Assembly (NCBI GenBank): GCA_036388555.1 | Contig: DASVRP010000010.1 | Span: 70,143 to 134,142, forward strand | Length of the DNA: 64,000 nucleotides | Direction: 5' to 3' | Source: UBA4665 sp036388555 | GTDB taxonomy: Bacteria; Patescibacteriota; Saccharimonadia; Saccharimonadales; UBA4665 | In this document: positions 25,632 through 34,933 of the stretch, piece after piece | How positions within the stretch are numbered: the stretch's first letter is position 1 | Layout of the letters: every line of letters starts with the position of its first letter | Program-made: the position numbers and the translations under genes | Notes under the pieces: model-generated | The model's input: the letters and a program-made list of their open reading frames with translations, nothing else | Told to the model about the DNA's origin: nothing | Databases searched by the model: none

Positions 25632-27833
25632 ATGTCATACGAAGAGGATATTGTCGACACACCACCGCCGGGACGCAGCCGGTTCGGTGAATTCCGGCAT
25701 AGGGTAGGTGTACGGCTCGGGGTTGCGATCGGGGCGACTGCCCTCATCGGCGGTACCGGTGCATATGTCGCCTATGACCAGGTATGGAAACCGGACCACG
25801 TGCCGGTAGCCTGGCTGCCGCCTGTCAGTAAACTGCCGCAGGAATATTCCCCGAGCGGCGCGACGATATTCTGCGCCGAAGATACCGAAGATTGCGATAC
25901 CGAGAACGCCCTCGGCGTCATCAACGCCGCCAGCTACGAACACACAGAGAAAAAACCGGAATTTATCAAGGACGTACTTGTCGCTAGCGAAGATAAGACG
26001 TTCTACACCCACGACGGTGTTTCTGGACGCGGCGTCGTCCGTGCCATGCTGTACAACGTCGGCAGCGGACTGTGGTGGATGGCCAAGAACCGGGACATCA
26101 GCATCGCCGCATTCGGCAGCCAGGGAGGCTCGACCATCGCCCGACAGACAGTCAAGAAGCTGTTCATGCGAGGTACGAGCGGCAACAAATTGCTCGACGA
26201 ATACCACGAAGGCCAGATCGCCCGCCGCTATAGTATGGAGTACACCAAAGAAGAGCAGCTCGACAAATACTGGGACATGGCCCCAGGCGGCAGGAACACC
26301 GTCGGCCTTGGAGCGACCGCACGGGAACTCTTCGGTAAGTCAGCTGACGAGCTTACGGAAGTCGAACAGATCATCATCGTAGCAATGCTGCCTGAACCCG
26401 CCATGATGGACGTCCATTTTGACTGGGAAAAGCGCGCCAACTGGGAGCGCACCGCTGAACATATGCTCAACCTGCAGTCACACTTCAAGAATGTTACCCG
26501 CAAGCTGGTCGAACAGAATATAGTAACCAATGAAAAAGCCAAGAAATACAACAAGGAAGCTGATACGTTCGTACGTGAAGACTCCGATGGAAACCTCGAG
26601 GTCAATGTGCCATTCGTGCCGTTCAAACCGGTAAGTACACACGATATGGACGTCGCTGACGACATGCGGGCCCGCGGGTTCGTCAATATGGCCGCTATGG
26701 AAGCCCGTGACATGCTCGGTATACCACGTGACCAGCCATTGCCACCCGGACTGGCCATCAAGACGACGCTCAACACCCGTGATCAGTATGCCCTGCGTGA
26801 CGCCATACTCGGTAACCGGATCATCATGAACGACGATGCCATCGACGCGGCCGGCACCAGCTTCCGCAAAGATGGTGGCCTGACCGCCATGATCACCAGC
26901 AAGCGGCCGCACAGCGAATACCAGGTCAACCTGGCGACCGGCCAGGGCGGCAGCGGCCGATCTGTCGGCTCAGCCCTGAAGCCGTTCGTCTATGGCAATA
27001 AGTTCAGTAAGTCAAAGCATGGTGATAATGCCTGGACCCTCAAGCGTAACGCCAAAGGCCGGATACCGGTCGCTGAAGCCGAAATCGACGTTCCCATCGA
27101 AGGCCAGAGTAACCCATGGCATATCGACGAAGGCAGCGGCTGCAACCACACTCCCGAGAAGAAACCACCATGTCGACAAACTCCCGAACAGGCCCTGGCC
27201 GGATCCTCGGACATGATCCCGGCGCAGATCATCAACGAAGACGGGCCCGAAGGAATAGCCCAGGACCTGCGTGATCTGGGCGTGAACGTACCGGATAAAA
27301 AAAATCCGATGTTCATACTGGGCGCAGTCCCGACCAACATGTACGAACTGGGCGGTGCCTATGCGACATTCTTAAATGAGGGCAGGTCGGTCGACCGCCA
27401 CACGGTCACCGGTATCTGGAGTGGTGGCAAACTGATCAAAAAGCACGAACCCGTCGAGGGCAAGCAGGTCATTGACCCAGAGGCATCAAACATGACTATC
27501 AAGGCCATGAAGCGTGTCCTGACCAGTCATGGAACAGCTGGCGGCGTCATGTCACCCCCGAACGGCTTGTCGAGCATTGCCGGCAAATCCGGGACATCCG
27601 ACAGCCGGACCGAGTACACCTTCGCGGCAGTCAAACTCAGCAATTCACGCGGTGCCCGCGCCGTCGCGGTAACTGCCATGAACCCTAAAGGCAATATCCC
27701 GATCACCAGTATCAAGAGCAGCAACCACATGGGACGCATCATAGACGCCTACACTGACGCCGCATTCGACGACGACGGCAAGCTCGATATAGCCAAAGAC
27801 AAGGCGACCATGCCCAGGGGCAGCGGCAAGTAA
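25632..27833 (+). CDS. Divergent class A penicillin-binding protein
   Basis: 733 residues. One N-terminal membrane helix (about 27-50), then a GT51 glycosyltransferase domain: catalytic Glu in VASEDKTFYTHDG, QGGSTIARQTVKKLF, YTKEEQLDKYWD and GLGATARELFGKSADELT. The transpeptidase domain has SxxK as SALK in VGSALKPFVYG and KSGT in AGKSGTSD. The usual SxN is SSD in ALAGSSDMIP, an unusual third residue. It makes or repairs peptidoglycan outside the membrane. A TATAAA box (25620-25625) lies 6 nt before the ATG, so the mRNA looks leaderless. It is divergent from the 25531 operon and convergent with the NlpC/P60 gene. Confidence 0.88.
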   Translation: MSYEEDIVDTPPPGRSRFGEFRHRVGVRLGVAIGATALIGGTGAYVAYDQVWKPDHVPVAWLPPVSKLPQEYSPSGATIFCAEDTEDCDTENALGVINAASYEHTEKKPEFIKDVLVASEDKTFYTHDGVSGRGVVRAMLYNVGSGLWWMAKNRDISIAAFGSQGGSTIARQTVKKLFMRGTSGNKLLDEYHEGQIARRYSMEYTKEEQLDKYWDMAPGGRNTVGLGATARELFGKSADELTEVEQIIIVAMLPEPAMMDVHFDWEKRANWERTAEHMLNLQSHFKNVTRKLVEQNIVTNEKAKKYNKEADTFVREDSDGNLEVNVPFVPFKPVSTHDMDVADDMRARGFVNMAAMEARDMLGIPRDQPLPPGLAIKTTLNTRDQYALRDAILGNRIIMNDDAIDAAGTSFRKDGGLTAMITSKRPHSEYQVNLATGQGGSGRSVGSALKPFVYGNKFSKSKHGDNAWTLKRNAKGRIPVAEAEIDVPIEGQSNPWHIDEGSGCNHTPEKKPPCRQTPEQALAGSSDMIPAQIINEDGPEGIAQDLRDLGVNVPDKKNPMFILGAVPTNMYELGGAYATFLNEGRSVDRHTVTGIWSGGKLIKKHEPVEGKQVIDPEASNMTIKAMKRVLTSHGTAGGVMSPPNGLSSIAGKSGTSDSRTEYTFAAVKLSNSRGARAVAVTAMNPKGNIPITSIKSSNHMGRIIDAYTDAAFDDDGKLDIAKDKATMPRGSGK

Positions 27834-27838
27834 CTTAA

Positions 27839-28774
27839 TTATGTAGGCCCGACGTAGCGGAAGGCCTCATCGTAGCGGCCGACGGCGTTACCGGTACGCG
27901 TGCCGGTCTTATGGGCACCGAACGTATATGCCAGGTCACCCTTCATCTTACGGACGATCTCGACGTGGTGGACATTTTTGCCGAGACCCTGGGTAACGAT
28001 ATCTCCGGCTTTGGCGTCCTCCATAGGTATCTTTTTCCAGACGTCAGGATTGTTGTTCATGCCCTTGGTCGTCCAGCCGTCCAGCTTGAGACCGAAGGCC
28101 CGGTTGATCGCCATCGTCACCAGACCGCTACAGTCGACACCACAGGGGCTTGGATTACCGTTATAGGGACCGCCATGGGCTTTGTTGCGCGGCGCGTTGG
28201 ACGGGTCGGGGCAGCCCTTCAGGAATTTCGCACCACCCTGGTGACCACCGGCCCAACGATACCAGACACCGTCCCACTCCTTTGCTTCGCAGAGGATGCG
28301 GGCGTTGCCCTTGACATCCTGGCAGTCGCCGGACGCAGGTGTCGAGTCATCCGACCCACCATCACCTTCGCCTTCTTCGCAGTAGGCAGCCTGCAGCTCT
28401 TTGGCAGATACTTTTCCGGTTGCGATATATGAGCCGCTCGTGCCGTCGGGGCAGACATAAGTACCGACCGTCTGGCTTTCCGCTTCAGCCCGGATTTCCG
28501 ATGCTACAGCTGACTGGGATACACCGTAATCGGACGGATCCTGATAGCCGGAACCGCCGAATGCCGCTTCGACGGGCTGCAGCACGACAGGCCACTGGAT
28601 CATATTGTCATTCGTCAATGGGGAGTACACCTGGACCAGCGTGGTATCAACGATCGGGGCTGTATCCGCGAACGTGTAGAATTCAGGGGAGTTGATGGCG
28701 CTTGCCAGGACCGCGAACCCCAGAGCAGTCTTCCCGGGATTCCTTTTGGCGTATCGCTCCATCTGCTTCAGCAT
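27839..28774 (-). CDS. Exported NlpC/P60 cysteine peptidase
   Basis: 311 residues from the ATG at 28774. A basic N-terminus and hydrophobic helix (GKTALGFAVLASAIN) are followed by a module shared with the protein at 24848-25531, and a C-terminal NlpC/P60 domain with Cys in GVDCSGLVTMAINRAFG, His in KNVHHVEIVRKM and a third polar residue near TFGAHKT. Such enzymes cut peptide links in peptidoglycan. It is convergent with the PBP gene, 5 bp apart. TTG at 28795 lies in the conserved promoter block and is not preferred. Confidence 0.88.
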   Translation of the reverse strand: MLKQMERYAKRNPGKTALGFAVLASAINSPEFYTFADTAPIVDTTLVQVYSPLTNDNMIQWPVVLQPVEAAFGGSGYQDPSDYGVSQSAVASEIRAEAESQTVGTYVCPDGTSGSYIATGKVSAKELQAAYCEEGEGDGGSDDSTPASGDCQDVKGNARILCEAKEWDGVWYRWAGGHQGGAKFLKGCPDPSNAPRNKAHGGPYNGNPSPCGVDCSGLVTMAINRAFGLKLDGWTTKGMNNNPDVWKKIPMEDAKAGDIVTQGLGKNVHHVEIVRKMKGDLAYTFGAHKTGTRTGNAVGRYDEAFRYVGPT

Positions 28775-28781
28775 AGTAGTT

Positions 28782-28814
28782 ATTTTATATATCAAATTCG
28801 TACATTAGTAAAAT
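28782..28814 (-). promoter_or_regulatory. Conserved promoter of the NlpC/P60 gene (copy B)
   Basis: The same 33-bp block as at 25539-25571 (29/33 identical), again ending 7 nt before the ATG: TTTACT, 17 bp, TATAAA on the minus strand. Confidence 0.7.
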
Positions 28815-28917
28815 AGATAATTCCTTATGATAGACAGTTCAAGCCACTTGACATAAGCATTACATACACCCGTTGTCAATATTACGCTCGAAACCGGCCT
28901 GTAGAGAATTGAAATAG

Positions 28918-28946
28918 TTGTCAAAATATCTTGCTTATGTCATAAT
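28918..28946 (+). promoter_or_regulatory. typA promoter
   Basis: TTGTCA (28918-28923), 17 bp, CATAAT (28941-28946). The transcript would start near 28953 and carry a ~70-nt leader. Confidence 0.65.
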
Positions 28947-28959
28947 GAAAACAAGAGAT

Positions 28960-29000
28960 GACGCCCCGCGTTGACTTACTATCGGCGCACGGCGTCTTTT
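28960..29000 (+). promoter_or_regulatory. Attenuator-like hairpin in the typA leader
   Basis: GACGCC (28960-28965) pairs with GGCGTC (28991-28996), followed directly by TTTT. The shape is that of a weak intrinsic terminator placed between promoter and start codon, so read-through could be regulated. Confidence 0.4.
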
Positions 29001-29024
29001 AATTAACATAGGCATAGGAACACC

Positions 29025-30878
29025 ATGGCAGCAGCAAGCACAACCCAACAGGACCCCACAAAGATCCGTAACGTGGCGATCATCGCCCATGTCGACCACG
29101 GCAAGACGACGCTTGTCGATGGTCTGCTTAAGCAGTCACAGACCTTCCGCGACAACCAGGCAGAAATGACCCAGGACCTGATCATGGACAGCGGTGACCA
29201 GGAGCGTGAACGCGGCATCACCATCACCGCCAAGGTCACGGCCGTCCAGCACGGCGACTATCGTATCAACATCATCGACACCCCCGGCCATGCCGATTTC
29301 TCCGGTGAGGTCGAGCGCACCCTGAACCTGGCCGACGGCTGCCTGCTGATCGTCGATGCCCAGGAAGGCCCCATGCCGCAGACCAAGTTCGTCCTGACCA
29401 AGGCGCTGGCCAACGGTCTGAAGCCGATCGTCGTCATCAACAAGATCGACAAGGCCGGCTCGCGTATCAAAGAGGTCGAAGACGAGCTGGCCGACCTGTT
29501 CCTCGAGCTTGCCGTCCACGAGGACCAGCTGCATTACCCGGTATATTACGCCATCGGCCGGGCAGGCAAGGCCTGGAAGACATCCCCCGACGATCCGGAA
29601 GCTGACGGCGACCTGGAAGCCATCTTCGAGGCCATCATCAATGACATCCCAGCTCCATCTGTCGAACTCGACAAGCCGTTCCAGATGCTGGTCACGGCAC
29701 TGGCCTGGGACACGTACAAGGGTAAATATGCCATCGGTCGCATCACCCGCGGACGCATCAAGGGCGGCGACCAGGTCACCTTGTGCAAGAAGGACGGCTC
29801 ATTTGCCAAGGCCAGGATCGAACTGGTATTCATGAGCCACGGCGTCAGTAAGTTCGAAGTACCCGAAGGCGTCGCCGGCGACATCGTCCAGTTGACAGGC
29901 GTCGGCCAGGCGCAGATCGGTGAGACCATAGCGGATGCCGAGCAGCCGGAAGCCCTCCCGGTACTCGAAGTTGAAGCCCCGACCCTGCAGATCTACCTCG
30001 GCCCGAACACCAGCCCGTTCAAAGGCCAGGAAGCCGAATTCAATACCAGCCGCCAGATCAGCGACCGCCTGCAGAAAGAGCTTGAGACCAACGTCGGTCT
30101 GCGCGTCGAAGACGAAGGCATCGGCTTCAAGGTTTCCGGCCGCGGCGAACTCCACCTGTCCGTCCTGATCGAGACCATGCGCCGTGAAGGCTTCGAATTC
30201 GAAGTCGGCCGGCCACAGGTCGTCACCATCACCGAACAGACCGGCCCTGACGCCGGTGTTACCAAGGAGCCGGTCGAGGAAGTCATCATCGAGGTCCCGG
30301 CCGAACACGTCGGTACCGTCCAGATGGAACTCGGTCAGCGCCGCGCCAATCTTGTCGAACAGTTCGCGAGCCCCAAGGGCGTCACCAAGCTGGTCTATGA
30401 ACTGCCGACCCGCTCGCTGATCGGCCTACGCAATATCCTGATGACCGGCACTAAGGGTACGATCGTCATGAACAGCCTTGTCACCGGCTACCAGCCGCTC
30501 GGCCAGGCGCTGCAGCAGCTGCGCAACGGTGTCCTCATCAGCTTCGAGCAGGGTGTCACCACGCCGTACGCCCTCCAGAACGCCGAAGCCCGCGGCACGA
30601 CCTTCATCGGTCCGGCCGAAAAGGTCTACGCCGGCCAGATCATCGGCCTCAACACCCGCCAGGAAGATATGGAGATCAACGTCTGCAAGGCCAAACACCT
30701 GACCAACATGCGCTCCTCCAGCTCCGACGGCGTCGTCCAGCTGACCCCGCCGACCATCTTCAGCCTCGAGCAGTGCCTCGACTTCATCGAGAACGACGAA
30801 CTGCTCGAAGTCACCCCTAAGTCACTGCGGTTGCGCAAGCGGGAACTCGACCCGAACAAACGCAAGCGCGCCAAGTAG
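29025..30878 (+). CDS. typA: Translational GTPase TypA/BipA
   Basis: 617 residues, the usual length. G motifs: HVDHGKTTLVDGLL, RERGITITAK, DTPGHADFSGEVERTL and NKIDKAGSR. Domain 2, EF-G-like domains III and V, and the TypA C-terminal domain (TRSLIGLRNILMTGTKGT and a basic end) are all present. It binds ribosomes and supports subunit assembly under stress. Independently transcribed behind the leader hairpin. Confidence 0.97.
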   Translation: MAAASTTQQDPTKIRNVAIIAHVDHGKTTLVDGLLKQSQTFRDNQAEMTQDLIMDSGDQERERGITITAKVTAVQHGDYRINIIDTPGHADFSGEVERTLNLADGCLLIVDAQEGPMPQTKFVLTKALANGLKPIVVINKIDKAGSRIKEVEDELADLFLELAVHEDQLHYPVYYAIGRAGKAWKTSPDDPEADGDLEAIFEAIINDIPAPSVELDKPFQMLVTALAWDTYKGKYAIGRITRGRIKGGDQVTLCKKDGSFAKARIELVFMSHGVSKFEVPEGVAGDIVQLTGVGQAQIGETIADAEQPEALPVLEVEAPTLQIYLGPNTSPFKGQEAEFNTSRQISDRLQKELETNVGLRVEDEGIGFKVSGRGELHLSVLIETMRREGFEFEVGRPQVVTITEQTGPDAGVTKEPVEEVIIEVPAEHVGTVQMELGQRRANLVEQFASPKGVTKLVYELPTRSLIGLRNILMTGTKGTIVMNSLVTGYQPLGQALQQLRNGVLISFEQGVTTPYALQNAEARGTTFIGPAEKVYAGQIIGLNTRQEDMEINVCKAKHLTNMRSSSSDGVVQLTPPTIFSLEQCLDFIENDELLEVTPKSLRLRKRELDPNKRKRAK

Positions 30879-31014
30879 CCCTCTCTCCACGAGCGCAACC
30901 CCGCCAGAAAACTATATTGTTTGCTCAGTAAACTCGACGCATGAAAATCATGTTGTATAGTGTCCATATTGCGCGTATAACAATCATGGTACAACACGGA
31001 AGGAGACCGCTTTA

Positions 31015-31665
31015 ATGTCCAGGAATTTTATACGCTATACACAGGGGGAGCCGTTACGGCAGCTTTCTGGAGCATTGATAGATGAATTCAACGTTGACGG
31101 AGAGGGCGACGGCAGCCCAGCTGATCCGGTGGAGCTCAGATACCCTCTTGAGACGCTCGATATGGAGCAGGACCTTGATAAACGGCCGATGGCCCTCAGA
31201 ATTATGGGAAGGACGGAAGTCAGTAGGGTATATCCCAACATGGGCAACCTGAGCGAACGGGCAATCCAAACTGCGATCGATTCCGATGAAGATATGTCTG
31301 ACGGATATCCCATTAGATTTGATGAGGTGAGCTTTGATGAACACAGTGATGGCAGTTCACATCTGACGCTACGACTTTCGCCCGAATCGCTCGACGACGT
31401 CCTAGCGGATAGTGACGGCATATGCGATGTGCTCAATGCATTGGCAAAGCGGTACCGCATGAATCCGCGCAAACGCTGGAACCATACGTTCGAACCAGAC
31501 CTGACAGTCGCATATTTTCCAGCTCCAGATTCTACCGAAGAACTCCGCACGCAACATAGACTAAAGGCAAAAGCCAGTGAGATTGTGAAAGATGAAGTCG
31601 GTGACGGATTAGAGGCAGATTTAGGGCCGCTGAGAATCGTACCGTTCGGCGACCTTCTTGGATAG
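31015..31665 (+). CDS. Hypothetical protein (216 aa)
   Basis: A GGAAGGAG site precedes the ATG. A TTGTAT/17 bp/TATAAC promoter is about 55 bp upstream. Soluble and acidic, with two HxT/DLT-type strands (SSHLTLRLS at about 114-122 and EPDLTVAYF at about 161-169) faintly like 2H phosphoesterases, but the second His is missing from its expected place. No confident family. Confidence 0.65.
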   Translation: MSRNFIRYTQGEPLRQLSGALIDEFNVDGEGDGSPADPVELRYPLETLDMEQDLDKRPMALRIMGRTEVSRVYPNMGNLSERAIQTAIDSDEDMSDGYPIRFDEVSFDEHSDGSSHLTLRLSPESLDDVLADSDGICDVLNALAKRYRMNPRKRWNHTFEPDLTVAYFPAPDSTEELRTQHRLKAKASEIVKDEVGDGLEADLGPLRIVPFGDLLG

Positions 31666-31735
31666 TGATGTGTCCGGCAAAAACGCCGGCCCCGTCCATA
31701 GCGCTTACGTATATCTATAGCGTACAATAGGAGTG

Positions 31736-32662
31736 ATGACTACTATCTATTTCAATGCGGCCTTAGAGGGCCCAGCCGAGCTGGTGCGTGAGCCTGTGGC
31801 AGGATCATGGATCTCGGTTACCGGCCCCAGTGAGACAGAGCTCGATGACCTGGCGGAGAAATTCGGCCTTGACCGCGACCTGCTGGCCGACGCCGTCGAT
31901 ATCTACGAAGCACCACGCGTTGAAAAAGACGGTAGCAAGGTCTATGTGTACACCCGGTACTGCTATCCGGAGGGCAAGGAGATCGCCACCGAACCGTTGT
32001 TGCTCATCGCTACCGCCGACCACCTTATCACGGTCATGCGGTCCGACACCGACCTCCTGCAGCGCTTCACGGGCGGCAAAACCGATGTCAACACATCACA
32101 GAAAGCCCACCTGCTGGTGCAGATCATGGAAGCAGTCAATCTGTCGTACCAGCGCCAGATCATCAAGGTGTCAAAGCAGATCCTGCGGATCCGGGCCCAG
32201 CTGCGCCAATCGCAGATCAGCAACCGGGCGTTCGTCGGTATCATCGAGCTCGAAGAGGACCTGAATGAGTTCATCGCCGCCCTCCAACCGCAGGGCATAC
32301 TGCTCGCTGCCTTATCAAGCACCAAGTATCTCAAACTCAGCGAGGATGACCGTGAGATGATAGAGGACCTGCGCCTCGGCACCAATGAGCTCATCGAGTT
32401 GACTAAATCCCGCCTGCGCACCCTCACGAACATCCGCCAGGCCTACGATGCCATCGCCACCAACAACCTGAACAACACCTTCAAGCGCCTGACCAGCATC
32501 GCCATCTTCCTGACCATCCCGACTATCGTCGGAGGTTTGTTCGGCATGAACGTACCGGTGCCGTTCGCCGATGTCGAGCACGCTTTCACCTATGTGCTGT
32601 TCATCATCACAGCGCTCGTCCTGGCCACCATCTGGCTGTTCAGGCGGAAGCGCTGGCTGTAA
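31736..32662 (+). CDS. corA: CorA-family magnesium/metal transporter
   Basis: 308 residues. A large cytoplasmic domain with long helices (about 1-240) is followed by two C-terminal membrane helices; the signature GMN is in GGLFGMNVPVPF between them. CorA forms pentameric Mg2+ channels. TACAAT ends 7 nt before the ATG at 31736, suggesting a leaderless mRNA, although the same nucleotides also read AGGAG; GTG at 31733 is an alternative start. Confidence 0.93.
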   Translation: MTTIYFNAALEGPAELVREPVAGSWISVTGPSETELDDLAEKFGLDRDLLADAVDIYEAPRVEKDGSKVYVYTRYCYPEGKEIATEPLLLIATADHLITVMRSDTDLLQRFTGGKTDVNTSQKAHLLVQIMEAVNLSYQRQIIKVSKQILRIRAQLRQSQISNRAFVGIIELEEDLNEFIAALQPQGILLAALSSTKYLKLSEDDREMIEDLRLGTNELIELTKSRLRTLTNIRQAYDAIATNNLNNTFKRLTSIAIFLTIPTIVGGLFGMNVPVPFADVEHAFTYVLFIITALVLATIWLFRRKRWL

Positions 32663-32697
32663 CCGCTAAACAGCTCGCGGTTTGATACAATGGTTGG

Positions 32698-33069
32698 ATG
32701 CTTCAGATTTCCGACGAACAATTTGATGAACTGATAAACAAGGCGCTCGACAGCCTGCCGGGTGAGCACGTCAAGCGCATCGAGAACATCGCCATCCTGC
32801 GCGAGGACGACCCGACGCCGGAGCAGCGCGAGACGTTGCAGCTCCGCGAAGACCAATCATTGTACGGCCTGTACGAAGGCGTGCCACTGCCGCAGCGGCA
32901 GGGACAGAACCGGATATTCCCGGATAAGATCACATTGTTCAAGAATCCGTTGGCGGCTGAATGTTCGACGATTCCAGAATTTTTGGAACAGATCCGCCAT
33001 ACGCTGTGGCATGAGATCGGCCATTATTATGGCCTTGACCACAAGCGTATCCATGAGCTGGAACAGTAA
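32698..33069 (+). CDS. Zincin-like metallopeptidase family protein
   Basis: 123 residues with an HExxH zinc site: TLWHEIGHYYGLDH near the C-terminus, the third His or Asp following. Size and N-terminus (FDELINKALDSLP) fit the small bacterial 'minimal zincin' (PF06262) family, whose substrate is unknown. TACAAT (32686-32691) ends 6 nt before the ATG, so the gene looks leaderless. Confidence 0.85.
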   Translation: MLQISDEQFDELINKALDSLPGEHVKRIENIAILREDDPTPEQRETLQLREDQSLYGLYEGVPLPQRQGQNRIFPDKITLFKNPLAAECSTIPEFLEQIRHTLWHEIGHYYGLDHKRIHELEQ

Positions 33070-33109
33070 GGCCTAGCATTCCAAGATACATAACGAGCTA
33101 TAGGCCTTA
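33067..33109. repeat. Inverted repeat between convergent genes
   Basis: TAAGGCCTA and TAGGCCTTA form a 9-bp inverted repeat that covers the stop codons of both flanking genes. It has no T tract; it may still help end transcription. Confidence 0.45.
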
Positions 33110-33709
33110 GAGGTCAGGGAATTCGTCCGACACATCCGGCTTGAATAACCGGACCGGTTCAGCGGGTTCGAATATATCAAATTCAACCGCTTCTGCATTG
33201 CTGATACTATATTCCAATATCTGCTGCCGCGACCAGCCCAGCCGGACGCCGATCAGAGCCTTCAGCCCGAAGCTGTGGCCATCCAGAGCGGCCACCGAAT
33301 CTCCGAATCTTTCAAGCCCTTCGTACATCTTTTCCGCTCTGTCGGTGACGCTTTCGCCGCCTTTCGGACGCCAATCATTGCCTAACTCGTCTATCTCATC
33401 CTGGACGCCCGGGATGGCAAAGATCTCCTGTTTGGTCATGCCAGTGTAGACGCCCATATCGATCTCTTCGAAATCAGCGCTGATAAAGCGGCTCGTGGAG
33501 GCCAGGGGAGTATCGACCGTACCGACATCGAATGTCCGGACAGTCCGCTGTGCGGGTGATGATGCGACCATACCATCGATACCGCGGCCGGCCAGGTATG
33601 CGAAGAGCTGGCGGGATTCTGCTTCGCCCCGAAGCGTCAATGCGGGGTCCGGGTCAGCCCGGTTCGAACCGTCATTGCGCGTTGATTCACCATGTCTGAA
33701 CAATATCAT
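33107..33709 (-). CDS. Histidine phosphatase family protein
   Basis: 200 residues. The catalytic RHG motif is at the N-terminus (ILFRHGESTRND), followed by the family's Glu region (EEIDMGVYTGMTKQEI) and a second His in AALDGHSFGLKALIG. It is a phosphoglycerate-mutase-like phosphatase; the substrate is unknown. Confidence 0.88.
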   Translation of the reverse strand: MILFRHGESTRNDGSNRADPDPALTLRGEAESRQLFAYLAGRGIDGMVASSPAQRTVRTFDVGTVDTPLASTSRFISADFEEIDMGVYTGMTKQEIFAIPGVQDEIDELGNDWRPKGGESVTDRAEKMYEGLERFGDSVAALDGHSFGLKALIGVRLGWSRQQILEYSISNAEAVEFDIFEPAEPVRLFKPDVSDEFPDL

Positions 33710-33769
33710 CTCTACTTCTCGCTTCTAAGTTACTATTTTACGCTGACTGTCAACTAAGTACAAGCGTAA

Positions 33770-34831
33770 TCACTTTTCCGAATTCCCTTGTTGCGAGGGC
33801 TTATCCGCCTTTACTGACTTGGCCGGACGCAACGGCCGCTTCATAGTCATCATGCCGCTCCGCATCTTAGGATCCTTGCGGGCGTTGTTGATGGCACGGG
33901 CGAAACGCTTCTCGGCGTCATCGTCGGCATAGCGGGCGATCGGGTCGGTCGCCAACAGGTTCAGCTTGCGCTTCTCATCTATCTCAGTCATGACCTCGAT
34001 GGCATACTTCTCAATCATCCATTCCCGGCCAGGCGCCGTCTCGGCGATAGCGGTGATGTGCCAGAGTTTGTCGCCGACCTTGCTGCTGGTCATGATGTGC
34101 AGCGGACTGATGACAAGCAGTTCACCGCCTGGTAACCGTCGGTTGGTTGATTCCACCAGGTCACGGCCTTTGTCGAGGTCGGACACGAACAGCTCGAGTG
34201 CGATGGTGCGGATGCCTTTCGGCGTAATGCGGACTGCCTGGATATACTGGTTATTGACCCAGATGACCTCGCCGTTCAACCCGCGGATCTTGGTCGACCG
34301 CAGCGTCACACGTTCTACGACCCCCTGCATCTCCATGAACGGCTCCAGGCGGACATGGTCCCCGACGGCGTACCACTGCTCAGCCATCATGACCGTTCCA
34401 GCGGAAATATCACGTAGGGCAGGGCCGAGGGCACCACCGATGAGGATGGCCAGCAGGGCACTGGCTCCGATGAGGGCGGATGGCTTCTGTGTCGGCTGGA
34501 CGGTCACCCACCACAGGTACAGCGCGAACAGCACCAACAACGTCCGGATGATGGCGATCGACAGGACGATGATCGTCTCGTAACGCCGTAGCCGGTTGAC
34601 CGTCTCCAGACTTTCCGTCCTGTCAGCCTGCTTGCCGATGAGCACGACGACCCGGCGCAGTATGGCAGCTACCAGCCGACCACCCCCGATGGCGATGACC
34701 AGGAACAGGCCAAGTTTGAGCAGCGAATCGAGGTTGAAGAATGAATCGGCAATGCGCTCCAGCACGCCGGTGACTTCGCGGATTGTTTCTATGCCGGCTG
34801 CTTCAGCCGCAAAAATATGGTACAAAACCAA
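33770..34831 (-). CDS. MscS-type mechanosensitive channel
   Basis: 353 residues. Three or four N-terminal membrane helices, with a pore-lining-type helix (ALLAILIGGALGPALRDISAG), then the MscS beta domain (GDHVRLEPFMEMQGVVERVTL) and a basic cytoplasmic C-terminus. It releases solutes on hypo-osmotic shock. The start is a TTG at 34831 or at 34825, both behind AGAAAGG; no ATG fits. Confidence 0.88.
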   Translation of the reverse strand: MVLYHIFAAEAAGIETIREVTGVLERIADSFFNLDSLLKLGLFLVIAIGGGRLVAAILRRVVVLIGKQADRTESLETVNRLRRYETIIVLSIAIIRTLLVLFALYLWWVTVQPTQKPSALIGASALLAILIGGALGPALRDISAGTVMMAEQWYAVGDHVRLEPFMEMQGVVERVTLRSTKIRGLNGEVIWVNNQYIQAVRITPKGIRTIALELFVSDLDKGRDLVESTNRRLPGGELLVISPLHIMTSSKVGDKLWHITAIAETAPGREWMIEKYAIEVMTEIDEKRKLNLLATDPIARYADDDAEKRFARAINNARKDPKMRSGMMTMKRPLRPAKSVKADKPSQQGNSEK

Positions 34832-34933
34832 GAACCTTTCTGTTGTTACATACTATTTGTATTGCTGTTTGCTGTGATTTTTAGGCACGACGAAGCATAT
34901 GCACTGATTATACCAAAAATTGTATGTACTTAT

